Of a stretch of DNA of 53,389 nt, positions 37,352 through 47,312 are shown piece after piece. Both the position numbers and the translations under genes were made by a program. The notes beneath the pieces were generated by a model that saw nothing but the letters and a program-made list of their open reading frames with translations, ran no database searches and was not told where the DNA came from. Position 1 is the first letter of the stretch. Each line of letters begins with the position of its first letter. Source of the stretch: Coprothermobacterota bacterium (GTDB taxonomy: Bacteria > Caldisericota > JANLFM01); assembly GCA_026389455.1 (NCBI GenBank), contig JAPLHV010000067.1:1-53389 (forward strand), given 5' to 3'.

Positions 37352-38131
37352 ATGCCGTTTGTTAAAGCGATCGGCCTAGTATTGCGCACTCAGCCCTGGC
37401 GGGAGAACGACAAACTGGTCTTCCTCTTTACCCGTGAGCGCGGCCGCTTGCTGGCCGGCGCCCGAGGCGGCCGGCGTCCGCAGAGCCACTGGGGTGGGGC
37501 ATTGGAGCCTCTTACCGAGCTTGATCTGCTCTTTTATCAGAAAGGCGATCACCTTCTGATCACCCAATGGCAAATCCTACGGAGCCATTGCGATCTCCGT
37601 GCGGAGATGTCTCTCTGCGGTCCCGCCCTCTACCTGGTCGAGTTGGTCGGAGCTTTGCTGCATGAAGAGGATCCGCATCCCCAACTCTATGAAGAGTTGA
37701 AGGGCGCCTTGGCCGCACTTTCAAGCAGGCGCTCCCCTACCCTGGTGACCAACGCTTTCATCCTCAAGATGCTCTCTTTGATCGGCTATTGGCCATCACT
37801 GGAGAAGTGTGCCTTGTGCGGCAGGATGGTGGGGGGATCGCTTTTCTATTTCTCTCCGCCGGCCGGAGGGGTTCTCTGTCCAGTTTGCCGACATCTAGGG
37901 GGGATCGCTTTGACGGTGCCGGGTGAAGTGTTGGAACAAGCCCGCCAACTGCTCCAAGCTTCCTGGGAAACGCTCCCGTCTCACGCCCGTGGAAGCGAAG
38001 AGCTATCTGACCTCTTGCGCCTTTTCCTGGCTGCTCAATTGGAAAAAGGGCACTCCGCTGTGCAGACCTTCCGCGCCAAGATGCGCCAAGCCGAGCGATC
38101 CCTTCCTTCATCTCCCTCTTTCTGGACCTGA
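37352..38131 (+). CDS. recO: DNA repair protein RecO
   Basis: GLVLRTQPWRENDKLVFLFTRERGRLLAGARGGRRPQS; Cys pair CALCGRM...CPVCRH. Confidence 0.88.
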   Translation: MPFVKAIGLVLRTQPWRENDKLVFLFTRERGRLLAGARGGRRPQSHWGGALEPLTELDLLFYQKGDHLLITQWQILRSHCDLRAEMSLCGPALYLVELVGALLHEEDPHPQLYEELKGALAALSSRRSPTLVTNAFILKMLSLIGYWPSLEKCALCGRMVGGSLFYFSPPAGGVLCPVCRHLGGIALTVPGEVLEQARQLLQASWETLPSHARGSEELSDLLRLFLAAQLEKGHSAVQTFRAKMRQAERSLPSSPSFWT

Positions 38132-38244
38132 TTCAGTAGGCCACAACTAAGACTGCCAAGAAGAGGGCATCGTTGTCCCAGATCGAGACGACGACCTTGG
38201 GAGTCATCTCGTTCGCGCTAGTGGACTTTTTTGACGGATCCACT

Positions 38245-38712
38245 TCAGCCTTCCTCCAATGAAGGGATCGTCCCCCAGGCCAAGCTCGAGTTGGTGAAGC
38301 GGGGATCCTCAGTAACTTCCACGATCTCGGCATCGGGGAAGGGGAAGGGCGACAACGCTTCCCCAACCTGGGAGAGCTCGATCTCGGCCAGCGCCAACCC
38401 TGACAACGCACCCCGAAAGATGTCCACCTCCCAGCGCCCGACGCGGTAGCGCCGTTTGGCCAAACCGCGGTCAGAGAGAGATAAGAGGACAGCGTATTCC
38501 TCCTCGGTGAGATCTTTCTCCACCTCCACCCGATCCAATGAACCCCGCCCTTTAATAGTGAGGATGAAACGCGCCCCAGCCCTGCGGATCCGCACTCCCT
38601 GGCAGCCGGAGAGGTAATGCTGTTCCAATTCCATCCCGGGGAAAGCGGCCAACGCACCTTCCTTCAAACCGCGCACCAGGAATTTACGTTCGATCTCGTG
38701 CAGGTGCGGCAT
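38245..38712 (-). CDS. CYTH domain protein (adenylate cyclase/thiamine triphosphatase-like)
   Basis: EIERKFLV...QHYLSG...VRIRR...LTIKG...EVEKDLT; start ATG at 38712. Confidence 0.88.
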   Translation of the reverse strand: MPHLHEIERKFLVRGLKEGALAAFPGMELEQHYLSGCQGVRIRRAGARFILTIKGRGSLDRVEVEKDLTEEEYAVLLSLSDRGLAKRRYRVGRWEVDIFRGALSGLALAEIELSQVGEALSPFPFPDAEIVEVTEDPRFTNSSLAWGTIPSLEEG

Positions 38713-38714
38713 TG

Positions 38715-39959
38715 CTAGCGGATCAAACCTAAGACTACGATGAGGCCAGTCATCCCCACCAAGAGGAAAATGGTCGCGTAAGTGATCCAATTCTGGAGCC
38801 GGGTGTTGACATGCTTGCCCATAATCCGTCGGTTGTTGATTAGTCTGAGCATATAGATTAATACCAGCGGAAGCAAGATGCCGTTCAAGATTTGGGTCCA
38901 CAAGGTGATGGTGATCAAGGGAGCGTTGGGCAAGAGGATAATGACGATGCCGATGATCATAATGGCCGTGAAGAGGAGATAAAACTCGGGAGCATCCCGC
39001 CATCGCTTGTTGACCCCGGCCTCGAAACCGAACGCCTCGCAGATGTAGAAGGCTGTCGCGATCGGCAGGATGGTGGCCGAGAAAAGAGAGGCGACGAAAA
39101 GGCCCAAAGCGAAGAGCGCTGAGGCGAAGGCGCCGGCGAAGGGCTTTAGCGCCATGGCCGCGTCCTTGGCTTGTTCGATCGCCACTCCATTGGGGTAGAG
39201 GGTGGCGCCGCAGGCCACGACAATGAAGAAGGCAACCACTACAGTGGCCAAGCTGCCGATGATCACATCCCACTTCTCGTAGCGGTAATCCTTCAGGGTG
39301 AGGCCTTTCTCGATGACCGCGGACTGCATATAAAACTGCATCCAGGGGGCGATGGTAGTCCCCACGGTGCCGACCACGATGGAGATGGTGGGCAGGTCGA
39401 AAGACATGCTGGGAACGATCAGAGCCATCCCAACCGCTCCCCAATCCGGCCGTGCCAGGATGGCTGAAACGACATAGGAGAGAAGGAAAACGCTGAAGAT
39501 GAGGAATATCTTCTCTGAGGATTTGTAGGTTCCCTTCACTACCAACAGCCAAACAACAACGGCCGCCATCGGCACTGAGATGTACTTGCTGACGCCAAAG
39601 ATTTGCATGGATCCGGCGATCCCGGCAAACTCCGTGGCTGTGTTGGCGATGTTGGCCAATAACAGGCCGAGGAGAATAAACAAGGTGACGCGCAAGCCAA
39701 AGTTCTCGCGGATTAGATCGGCCAAACCCTTGCCGGTGACCATCCCCATCCGCGCGTTCATCTCTTGCACGATCACCAGAACGACGAAAGAAGGGATCAG
39801 GATCCAGAGTAGTTGATAACCATATTGGGCGCCCAAGAGGGAATAGGTCGTAATTCCCCCGGCGTCGTTGTCCACCGAGCCAGTGATCAACCCGGGGCCC
39901 AGCACCGCCAGGAAGGGCAGGAGGCCAATCCAGAAACGATTCCAGTGTATCTTGGTCAT
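38715..39959 (-). CDS. NRAMP family divalent metal ion transporter
   Basis: GPGLITGSVDNDAGGITTYSLLGAQYGYQLLW; multi-TM. Confidence 0.88.
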   Translation of the reverse strand: MTKIHWNRFWIGLLPFLAVLGPGLITGSVDNDAGGITTYSLLGAQYGYQLLWILIPSFVVLVIVQEMNARMGMVTGKGLADLIRENFGLRVTLFILLGLLLANIANTATEFAGIAGSMQIFGVSKYISVPMAAVVVWLLVVKGTYKSSEKIFLIFSVFLLSYVVSAILARPDWGAVGMALIVPSMSFDLPTISIVVGTVGTTIAPWMQFYMQSAVIEKGLTLKDYRYEKWDVIIGSLATVVVAFFIVVACGATLYPNGVAIEQAKDAAMALKPFAGAFASALFALGLFVASLFSATILPIATAFYICEAFGFEAGVNKRWRDAPEFYLLFTAIMIIGIVIILLPNAPLITITLWTQILNGILLPLVLIYMLRLINNRRIMGKHVNTRLQNWITYATIFLLVGMTGLIVVLGLIR

Positions 39960-40129
39960 GCGCGCGAACCAGCGAAAGAATCATCCAACCTACTCCCCCC
40001 CTCCTGCCCGAGTTGAGCGGAAGTCAACCGCTAGCCTAATCCGAGAGGGAGTTGGACGCAAGCCGCCGAAGCTTCACCGGGGAAGGATGTCAAGATACAA
40101 TAAAGTCAAAACACCCAAGGAGCCCCCCC

Positions 40130-40429
40130 ATGGAACAGCCCACCAATTCAGTCCTCTCTCGCGATGAGCAGATCTCGCTGATCTCCAGGAAATGCGAGGA
40201 TGCTTTCCTTGAACTCTTCGACATCTGGTTTGATCCGCAGAAGGATGCAGTGAACGTCTACTTCGCCGCCTTCCGCAACGCTTTCACCGTCGCCGTCGCC
40301 CAATTCAACGCCACCACCCGTGAGGATCTCAAGGAGTGGCTGGTGGCCTATCTGCAATGGGGCTTCGAGAATGACCTGAAGGAGGAGGACGAGGACGGTG
40401 AGGAACGGTCGGATCTGGACGAAGCCTGA
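40130..40429 (+). CDS. Small acidic protein of unknown function
   Basis: MEQPTNSVLSRDEQISLISRKCEDAFLELFDIWFDPQKD...; start ATG 40130. Confidence 0.55.
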   Translation: MEQPTNSVLSRDEQISLISRKCEDAFLELFDIWFDPQKDAVNVYFAAFRNAFTVAVAQFNATTREDLKEWLVAYLQWGFENDLKEEDEDGEERSDLDEA

Positions 40430-40501
40430 CCGCGAACCCACAAACAGCAGAAAATCCTGTAAACTAGTGGACAGCACAAGACTTCGTTTGGAGGTGTACG
40501 C

Positions 40502-41857
40502 ATGAAGTGGAAACGAACGGGGAAGTTGTTGGCGGCCATTCCCCTGGCCTTATTGCTCTTGGTGGCAGTGACCACGCCTGCCAGCGCTTTCACCGCCCAG
40601 GGGGGAACCAATATTGCGGTCACCTCTGGGCTGTCGGTGGAAGGGGATTACTACGTCGGTGCGGCGACCTTCACCCTGGAAGGGACCATCCGCGGCGATT
40701 TGGTAGTGACGGGAGGCAGTGTTCGCATCGCCGAGACGGGGATTGTAGAGGGTGACTTACTCGGCATGGCAGGAGCCATCGTCATCGAGGGTACAGTGAA
40801 GGGAGCCGTGCGAGTGGTGGCCGGCGTCATCACACTAGGCGAGAAAGCGCAACTGGACCGGGACTTGGTGGCAGGCGGAGGCAGCCTGGAAAGCAAAACC
40901 GGCAGCCGCATCGCCGGCACAGCGGTGTTCGGTGGCGCGCAAGCTCTTCTAGCTGGAGAGATCAACCAGGATCTCCTCTTCGGCGGAAGCCGTCTGACCC
41001 TGCTTGGCAAAATCGGTCGTGACGCCACGCTTGTCGTTGATGGCCAAAACAGCGGCGAAATGCCTTCTACCTGGTGGCTGACTTGGATTCCGGGAGCGCC
41101 AACCTGGCCCATCGTCAACGCCGGTTTAGTTGTGGACGCGAAGGCCTCCGTCGGTGGAACTCTTGATTACAGCAGCTCGCGCGAGTTCGTCATCCCCTCC
41201 GGCGTTGCGGGCAAGGTAGCGTATCACCCCATCTCCGTTGAACCGGGTACCCCGGTCATCTCCCAACCAGGCCAACCGCAAAGTTTTGCCGACTGGCTGT
41301 GGAACTCCTTCCGGCACTGGATTGTCCTGGTAGTGGCCGGGTTCCTGATGCTCTGGCTTTTCCGCGGTTTCATGCGGCGCGGCGCCAAGGCCCTGGGCAA
41401 GCGTCCATTTCCAGCGCTCGGCTGGGGTGTAGTGTGGGTGTTGGCTATCCCCATCGGAGTTATGCTCTTCTTCGTTCTTGCCGCTGTCCTGGCCATGGGC
41501 TTGGGCTTGATTACCTTCGGCGAACTGGCTGGGACGACTGTCGGCGTCGCTTGCCTAACAGCCGTTGCCGCGGGCGCCTTCCTTTGGCTCTATCTTCGTT
41601 TCGCTGCTTCCGTCCTGGTCGGTTATGCATTGGGGAGAGCGCTGCTTAGTGCGCTGACCAATAACCCTGACCCCAGCCCGGCCGGTTCCATGCTGCTGGG
41701 CACGCTGATCCTGGTCTTGCTTTATGGCATCCCGGTGGTGGGTTGGGTAGTCGAATTACTGGTAGGCCTGGCCGCTTTGGGCTCGCTGTGGATCTCCATC
41801 CAAACTCGTCCCCGCAAACAAGAAGATCTTCCCCCAGCCACGAGCAACCAAGCTTAA
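40502..41857 (+). CDS. Bactofilin-like (polymer-forming) beta-helical domain with C-terminal TM segments
   Basis: Signal peptide, repeated I-x-G-x-(L/V) beta-helix pattern (EGTIRGDLVVTGGSVRIAETGIVEGDLLGMAGAIVIEG), then TM helices. Confidence 0.75.
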   Translation: MKWKRTGKLLAAIPLALLLLVAVTTPASAFTAQGGTNIAVTSGLSVEGDYYVGAATFTLEGTIRGDLVVTGGSVRIAETGIVEGDLLGMAGAIVIEGTVKGAVRVVAGVITLGEKAQLDRDLVAGGGSLESKTGSRIAGTAVFGGAQALLAGEINQDLLFGGSRLTLLGKIGRDATLVVDGQNSGEMPSTWWLTWIPGAPTWPIVNAGLVVDAKASVGGTLDYSSSREFVIPSGVAGKVAYHPISVEPGTPVISQPGQPQSFADWLWNSFRHWIVLVVAGFLMLWLFRGFMRRGAKALGKRPFPALGWGVVWVLAIPIGVMLFFVLAAVLAMGLGLITFGELAGTTVGVACLTAVAAGAFLWLYLRFAASVLVGYALGRALLSALTNNPDPSPAGSMLLGTLILVLLYGIPVVGWVVELLVGLAALGSLWISIQTRPRKQEDLPPATSNQA

Positions 41858-41901
41858 AATAGGAATCAGCAGTCCCGACAAGCGCTTCACTTGTACGATT
41901 C

Positions 41902-41927
41902 GCCAGAGGGGGTTTTTCCCCTCTGGC
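41902..41927 (+). terminator. Hairpin gccagagggg-gttttt-cccctctggc downstream of 40502..41857
   Basis: 10-bp perfect stem; no strong poly-T tail. Confidence 0.6.
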
Positions 41928-42084
41928 TTTCCCTCAACACGCTCGTATTGTCGCCTGCAACCGATGCCCGATCGTTGCTATTTGATCGGTAGCATGCATC
42001 GAAATTATCTTGAGGAAAGACTCGGCGCTCGTTACGCACGTGAACCCTCAAAGAGGGGCAGAGAAGATACTCAAAATGCTAAAT

Positions 42085-42108
42085 AGGAACGCCCTGCCGG
42101 GGGCTGTA
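42085..42108 (-). repeat. Family A upstream of MBL/beta-CASP gene
   Basis: ggaacgccctgccgggggctgt. Confidence 0.9.
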
Positions 42109-42121
42109 AAGACCTGACTTC

Positions 42122-43726
42122 ATGGTTGCCCTGACTTTCTATGACGGCGCCGACTGCGTGGGAGGGAATAAATTCCTCCTGGAAGCAGCCGACACCGCCT
42201 TGTTCCTGGACTTTGGCAAGAACTTCAGCCGGGAGGCGCTCTTCTTTGATGACTTCATGCCGCCCCGGGCAACCGCTGGTCTCTGCGACTACCTCGAGCT
42301 GGACTTGCTGCCTCCGCTAGAGGGGATCTACCGTCCCGAATATGAGATGTCGGGTCGCGCCTGGGAACACTGTCATGAACACCCTGCTCGTCGCCGGCTG
42401 CACCTGGATGGGATCCTGCTGACCCATGCTCACCTCGACCACAGCGGGTACCTTTCTTTTCTCGATACCTCTACCCCGATTTATAGCGGATTGGCCACAG
42501 CGCTGATCGCCAAGGCCATGCAAGATACCGGGCGAAGCGGCGTGTCCGGCGAGATCGCCTACGCCCTGCCGCGAATCGAGACAAACGGCGTCTTGGGAAC
42601 CCAGCGAGGGAGCAAGGATAATCCCTGCCCAGCTCTCTTGCGGCCTCTCATCCTTTTAGAGCCGGAACAGCCCCTGGCCGCGGAGTTCCTGCGGGCGTCC
42701 AGCAGCGCTCGTTCGATCAGCGGCAACCTCGCGCTCCACCTTCCCAGTGGTGAGGCCCAGGCCGGCAACCTTCGCCTTCGCCGCTACCCGGTGGATCACT
42801 CCATCCCGGGGGCGGGCGCCTTCGCCATTGATACACCCAGTGGATGGGTGGTCTACACCGGCGATTTGCGACTGCACGGCAGCGAGAGCGCCGCGACAAG
42901 GGCTTTCTTCCGCCAGGCGGCGGCCCTTCACCCCCGCGCCTTGATCTGCGAAGCGACGCGCATCATCGGGGAGAAGGGAGAGGAGATCGTCGCCACGACC
43001 GAGGAGGAGGTGTTCGACCAAGCCTGCCGGTTGGTGCGCCGGGAGAAGGGATTGGTCATCGCCGACTTCGGCCCGCGCAACGTAGTGCGCTTGCTTTCTT
43101 TCTTGCAAGCGGCGACGGATGCTGGGCGGCAACTGGTGATTACCGACAAGGACGCCTATTTGCTGAAAGCGTTGCGCCTTGGCGACTCGCGTGTACCTGA
43201 CCCGTTAACCGATTCGCGGATTGCTGTCTATCGAGAAGTCCGCGGCAGCTATGCGCAATGGCAGACTGCCCTCTTGGAATCGTTCCAAGCCTCCTGTCCG
43301 GAGCGCTTGGTCACGTCCGCCGACTTGCGACGGTCCCCAGGCAACTATGTCGTTTGCTTCTCCTATTGGGATTTGCAGGAATTGGTCGACATCCAACCGA
43401 AAGACGGCCTCTACATCTACTCCTCCTGCGAGGCTTTCAATGAAGAGATGGCCATCGACCAAGAGCGCCTGCTGCGTTGGATCGATCATTTCGGCCTGCG
43501 CCCGGTGGGCAGCTTAAAAGCTGGAGAAGAATCGCGATACGCCGGGCCGGCCCTGCATGCCAGCGGCCATATCGACACGGCCGGGGTCATTGAGATGGTG
43601 GAGACGATCCGCCCCCGCACTCTCTTGCCGGTTCACGGGGAACACCGTGAATATTACCAGCAGCGATTCGGCGGTTTCTGCCAGGTGATCCTGCCGAAGC
43701 GCGGAGAACGAATCATCCTGGACTGA
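42122..43726 (+). CDS. MBL-fold hydrolase, beta-CASP/RNase J-like
   Basis: LTHAHLDHSGYLSFL; YTGDLRLHG; PVHGEHREYYQQRF. Confidence 0.8.
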   Translation: MVALTFYDGADCVGGNKFLLEAADTALFLDFGKNFSREALFFDDFMPPRATAGLCDYLELDLLPPLEGIYRPEYEMSGRAWEHCHEHPARRRLHLDGILLTHAHLDHSGYLSFLDTSTPIYSGLATALIAKAMQDTGRSGVSGEIAYALPRIETNGVLGTQRGSKDNPCPALLRPLILLEPEQPLAAEFLRASSSARSISGNLALHLPSGEAQAGNLRLRRYPVDHSIPGAGAFAIDTPSGWVVYTGDLRLHGSESAATRAFFRQAAALHPRALICEATRIIGEKGEEIVATTEEEVFDQACRLVRREKGLVIADFGPRNVVRLLSFLQAATDAGRQLVITDKDAYLLKALRLGDSRVPDPLTDSRIAVYREVRGSYAQWQTALLESFQASCPERLVTSADLRRSPGNYVVCFSYWDLQELVDIQPKDGLYIYSSCEAFNEEMAIDQERLLRWIDHFGLRPVGSLKAGEESRYAGPALHASGHIDTAGVIEMVETIRPRTLLPVHGEHREYYQQRFGGFCQVILPKRGERIILD

Positions 43727-43848
43727 GCAACACTCACTCCCTGACGAAACGGAGTGGTAGCTTGGGATCGCCCTATTTCTCCGCAACACGCCAAGCTACC
43801 CCCCTCTTTCCTTCCCACCGGCAAGTCGCAAAATAGGAAAAGAAAATA

Positions 43849-43980
43849 GGTTCCTTTTCATTTCAAGTGGGCATCTACCAGCCTGCGGCAGCCTGTCTAG
43901 ACCAGCTTCCCTGTAATCATAGCAACGAGGGTCTTAAGTAGTCTTGTCGGCCGTTGGACTGCGGCGCCCCAGTGCGGCGA
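43849..43980 (+). repeat. Left copy of direct repeat bracketing the histidine kinase cluster
   Basis: ggttccttttcatttcaagtggg identical 23 bp with 52717..52739, then ccagctt.ccctg.aat...gcgccccagtgcggc. Confidence 0.8.
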
Positions 43981-44096
43981 ATCTGGGATCTGGACCGTCC
44001 CTGGGACTGAGACCGCTCCTGGTACCATCGGCTTTCCCAGGGGGAGAGTAGTCCTCCTCCTTCTGACGGGTTGCCTCGGTATCGCAATGCATCACT

Positions 44097-44146
44097 GAAC
44101 AGCCCCCGGCAGGGTGTTCTGTGACACGCTGTTGCGGGCTATCAAG
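44097..44146 (+). repeat. Family A plus A-prime-like unit
   Basis: gaacagcccccggcagggtgttctgtgacacgctgttgcgggctatcaag. Confidence 0.9.
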
Positions 44147-44264
44147 CCGCAACGCTCTCTCGAAGAAAGCTTCCAGCCCTTCCACGAAGCACACCTCTTT
44201 CTACCTTCAGACTACATTACCCACTCATTATGAGAAAGAGCCAGAAAATAGTAGTATCTCTCGA

Positions 44265-46832
44265 TTATTTCCAGGGCAGGCGGATGGTCACCTTGGTTCC
44301 TTTCCCCTCCTCGCTGGTCAGGAGGAGGGCGCCGCCGTGCTCCTCGACGATGCGGCGGGAGACGTAGAGACCCAGGCCGGTGCCGGGCGCCCCCCGGAGC
44401 TCGGCCGAGCGACCGCGTCGGAAGGGTTGGAAGAGTTGCTCTTGTTCTTGGGCGGAGATGCCGAGTCCATGGTCTTCCACCTCTAGAATGAGAGTCTGGT
44501 CTTCCAGTTTTAGGCGGACCTCGACCTTTCCTCCTTTGGGTGAGAACTTGACAGCGTTGGTCAGCAGGTTCTCCACCACCCGGGCGAGGGCTTCCTCATC
44601 GCAGGCGCCTTGGGGTACGGGTTTCAGTTTCAGGTCTAAGGTCGCCTGGGGAGCGATGGCGTAGTTAGTCAGGTTCTCCGCCACCCGCTTGACTATCTCC
44701 ACCGGATCGCAGAGAGCAAGAAGGAGAGGAAAGCGACTTTCCTCGCTGCGCTGGCTGTCCACCAGATTGTTAATCATCCTATCCAGACGCTGTAGATTAC
44801 GAACCCAAACCTTTCCGTATTCCCCCCACTTTTCTGGGGAGGACTCCATCATTTCTTTCGATTGATTCAACAACATCAACGGTGTCTTCAATTCATGGGA
44901 AACAGCAAAGAGAAGGGTTGTACGGGCTTCTTCCAATTTTTCGCTCTCCCGTTTGCGAGAGGTGATGTCGGTGGCGATGCCCTCGCAACCAACAATTGTG
45001 CCGGCCACGTCTCTGACAGGAACTCCATTCGAACTGTGCCAACGCCAGGATCCGTCGGCGTGCTGCACACGGTACTCGATGCCCGTTTGTCGTTGTCCCG
45101 TCTCGATCACAGACTGCAGAAACACCTGATATCTCTCGAAGTCATCCGGGTGGACGAATTGCTGGAATGATCTCCCCACGACCTGATCTGTCGGGCGCCC
45201 CAGGAGCACGGTCCAACCAGGGGAAACGAAGGTCAATACACCATCTAAGTCTAGCGTATAGATGATGTCGTGGCTGTTCTCGATCAATAGACGGTACTTC
45301 TCTTCGCTCTCCCGCAAGGCTTCTTCGGCCAGTTTACGGTCAGTGATGTCGATGGTGTATCCGCCGAGAATGGTCGGGCGATTCGGTATGGAAATCGGAA
45401 ATTTCATGCTAAAGAAGTGCCGCCCCTCAAAAGTCTCTTCCCGCTCAATAGCGCAGCCTTCTTTCATAACCCTTTCATCATCCGCCCGCATTCCGGCAGC
45501 CAATTCCGGGGGCCAGAGTTCCTCGCTGGTTTTGCCAAGCAATTGAGACAAAGGCTTTCCTAACATCTTTTCAAAATGATGGCTCAATACGACAGCGCGA
45601 GTATCTTCATCTTTGATGAAAACAGGATTGGGGCAATAGCGCATAAATAAAGACAGTTTCTCCTCGCTCTCCCACAGGGCTTCCTCCGCCCGCTTGCGCT
45701 CGGTGATATCACGGATCGACCCTTCCACATATTTGGGGTTCCCCTGCTCGTCCCTGATCAGATGGCTGGAGACCGAAACCGACAGGCGCCTTCCATCCCG
45801 ATGCAACAGGGTGAGTTCGTAGTCGGAAACCTCGCCCTCTCTGCGGAGTCTCTCCAGGAGAGCTTTTCGCTGTTCCGGGTCGGGGTAGAGTTCCAGAACC
45901 TGGCGCCCGATCAGCTCTTCGGGCTTCCAACCGGAGAGAATGAAACAGGAGGGGGAGAGATTGGCGATGAGCCCCTGCATGTCGGTCTGGTAATAGAGGT
46001 CAGTGAAGTTGTTGAATACCGAACGGTACTTCTCCTCGCTCTTCCGCAGCGCCTCTTCCGCCTGTTTGCGCTCAGTGATGTCATTGATGCTGGACAGAAT
46101 GCAGAGTCCCTGGCTCAACTGGATTGTCTGAGCAGAGTACAAGCCCGTTCTCACCTCACCACTCTTCGTCCGGAATTGGGCCTCCCGACCAACAACTTCC
46201 CGACCAGCGCGAAGCTCAGCCACCAGATACTGTCTATCCTCTTCATTGACCCATATCTTCAGTCCGACCGACAAGTCAGTGAGAGCTTCTGCTCGTGTAA
46301 TCCCCGTTATGGAGATGAAAGTATCGTTAACCTCGATATATGTGCCGTCCTCCATGCGGGAAATGACGATGGCGTAGGGCGACGATTTGAACGCCTTGGA
46401 GAACTTTTCCTCGCTCTCCCGCAGTTCCTCCTCCGCCTGTAACTTGGCCTGGTGAGACGCTTTCCGCTCCAGGGCGTTGCGCACGACCAAAGGCAGCCGC
46501 ATCAGGCTGGATTTCAAGAGATAGTCTTGCGCCCCTTCTTTCATCACCCGGGCGGCAATCTCCTCCGATTGGCTCCCCGTGACCAAGATGAAAGGAACCC
46601 CGGGCGATTGCTGGTTGACGATGAGCAAGGCTTCCAGGGCGTTGAACGACGGCAGGGCGTAGTCGGCCAGGATCAGATCGGGCTGGAAGTCCGCCAAAGC
46701 CCGACGGAACTCCAGCTCCGTCTCCACCCGCAGCGAGATGAACCGGATGCCGGCCTGGCGCAGCTCGACCTCCACCAGTTCCGCATCTCGAGGAACGTCC
46801 TCCAACATCAGGATCCGCAGTGTTTCGCCCAT
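44265..46832 (-). CDS. Hybrid sensor: N-terminal receiver, multiple PAS domains, HisKA/HATPase
   Basis: N-term REC (ILMLEDVPRDAELVEVELRQAG), PAS/PAC repeats ([12 protein letters not shown]), H-box AVSHELKTPL. Confidence 0.9.
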   Translation of the reverse strand: MGETLRILMLEDVPRDAELVEVELRQAGIRFISLRVETELEFRRALADFQPDLILADYALPSFNALEALLIVNQQSPGVPFILVTGSQSEEIAARVMKEGAQDYLLKSSLMRLPLVVRNALERKASHQAKLQAEEELRESEEKFSKAFKSSPYAIVISRMEDGTYIEVNDTFISITGITRAEALTDLSVGLKIWVNEEDRQYLVAELRAGREVVGREAQFRTKSGEVRTGLYSAQTIQLSQGLCILSSINDITERKQAEEALRKSEEKYRSVFNNFTDLYYQTDMQGLIANLSPSCFILSGWKPEELIGRQVLELYPDPEQRKALLERLRREGEVSDYELTLLHRDGRRLSVSVSSHLIRDEQGNPKYVEGSIRDITERKRAEEALWESEEKLSLFMRYCPNPVFIKDEDTRAVVLSHHFEKMLGKPLSQLLGKTSEELWPPELAAGMRADDERVMKEGCAIEREETFEGRHFFSMKFPISIPNRPTILGGYTIDITDRKLAEEALRESEEKYRLLIENSHDIIYTLDLDGVLTFVSPGWTVLLGRPTDQVVGRSFQQFVHPDDFERYQVFLQSVIETGQRQTGIEYRVQHADGSWRWHSSNGVPVRDVAGTIVGCEGIATDITSRKRESEKLEEARTTLLFAVSHELKTPLMLLNQSKEMMESSPEKWGEYGKVWVRNLQRLDRMINNLVDSQRSEESRFPLLLALCDPVEIVKRVAENLTNYAIAPQATLDLKLKPVPQGACDEEALARVVENLLTNAVKFSPKGGKVEVRLKLEDQTLILEVEDHGLGISAQEQEQLFQPFRRGRSAELRGAPGTGLGLYVSRRIVEEHGGALLLTSEEGKGTKVTIRLPWK

Positions 46833-46867
46833 CGCTTTCTCCTTCGGTCCGATCCTTGGCAGTGCCG

Positions 46868-47311
46868 CTAGCGAGGCGGTTGGTTCAACAGCAGCCAGTA
46901 CAGACCCAATTCGGAGATGGACTTCACGAAATTGTCAAAGTCCACCGGTTTAGTGATGTAGCTGTTGGCGCCCAGATGATAGCTTTCCACGATGTCCCGT
47001 TCCTCCTGGGAGGAGGTCAGCACCACCACAGGCGCCAGTTTAGTGCGCTCGTCGGACTTGATCGCCCGCAGCACTTCCAAGCCGCTGACCTTGGGCAGCT
47101 TCAAATCCAAGAGCACCACTTTCGGCAGGGCTTCCACGTCCCGCTGCGCGTAAGCGCCTTTGGCAAAGAGAAAATCCAGCGCTTCCGCCCCGTCCTCCAC
47201 CACCTGGATCCGATTGGCCAGCTTGTTCTCTCTTAAGGCTCGCAAGGTCAGCTCCACGTCGTTGGGGTTGTCCTCCACCAGCAGGATCTCTACCGCGTCG
47301 TATTGCTCCAT
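46868..47311 (-). CDS. Single-domain response regulator (Rcp1-like)
   Basis: [64 protein letters not shown]. Confidence 0.93.
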   Translation of the reverse strand: MEQYDAVEILLVEDNPNDVELTLRALRENKLANRIQVVEDGAEALDFLFAKGAYAQRDVEALPKVVLLDLKLPKVSGLEVLRAIKSDERTKLAPVVVLTSSQEERDIVESYHLGANSYITKPVDFDNFVKSISELGLYWLLLNQPPR

Positions 47312-47312
47312 T

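Noticed and set aside
38713-39984. 579-aa ORF upstream extension of the CYTH gene
   Set aside because: Antiparallel-frame read of the NRAMP gene on the same strand; CYTH starts at 38712.
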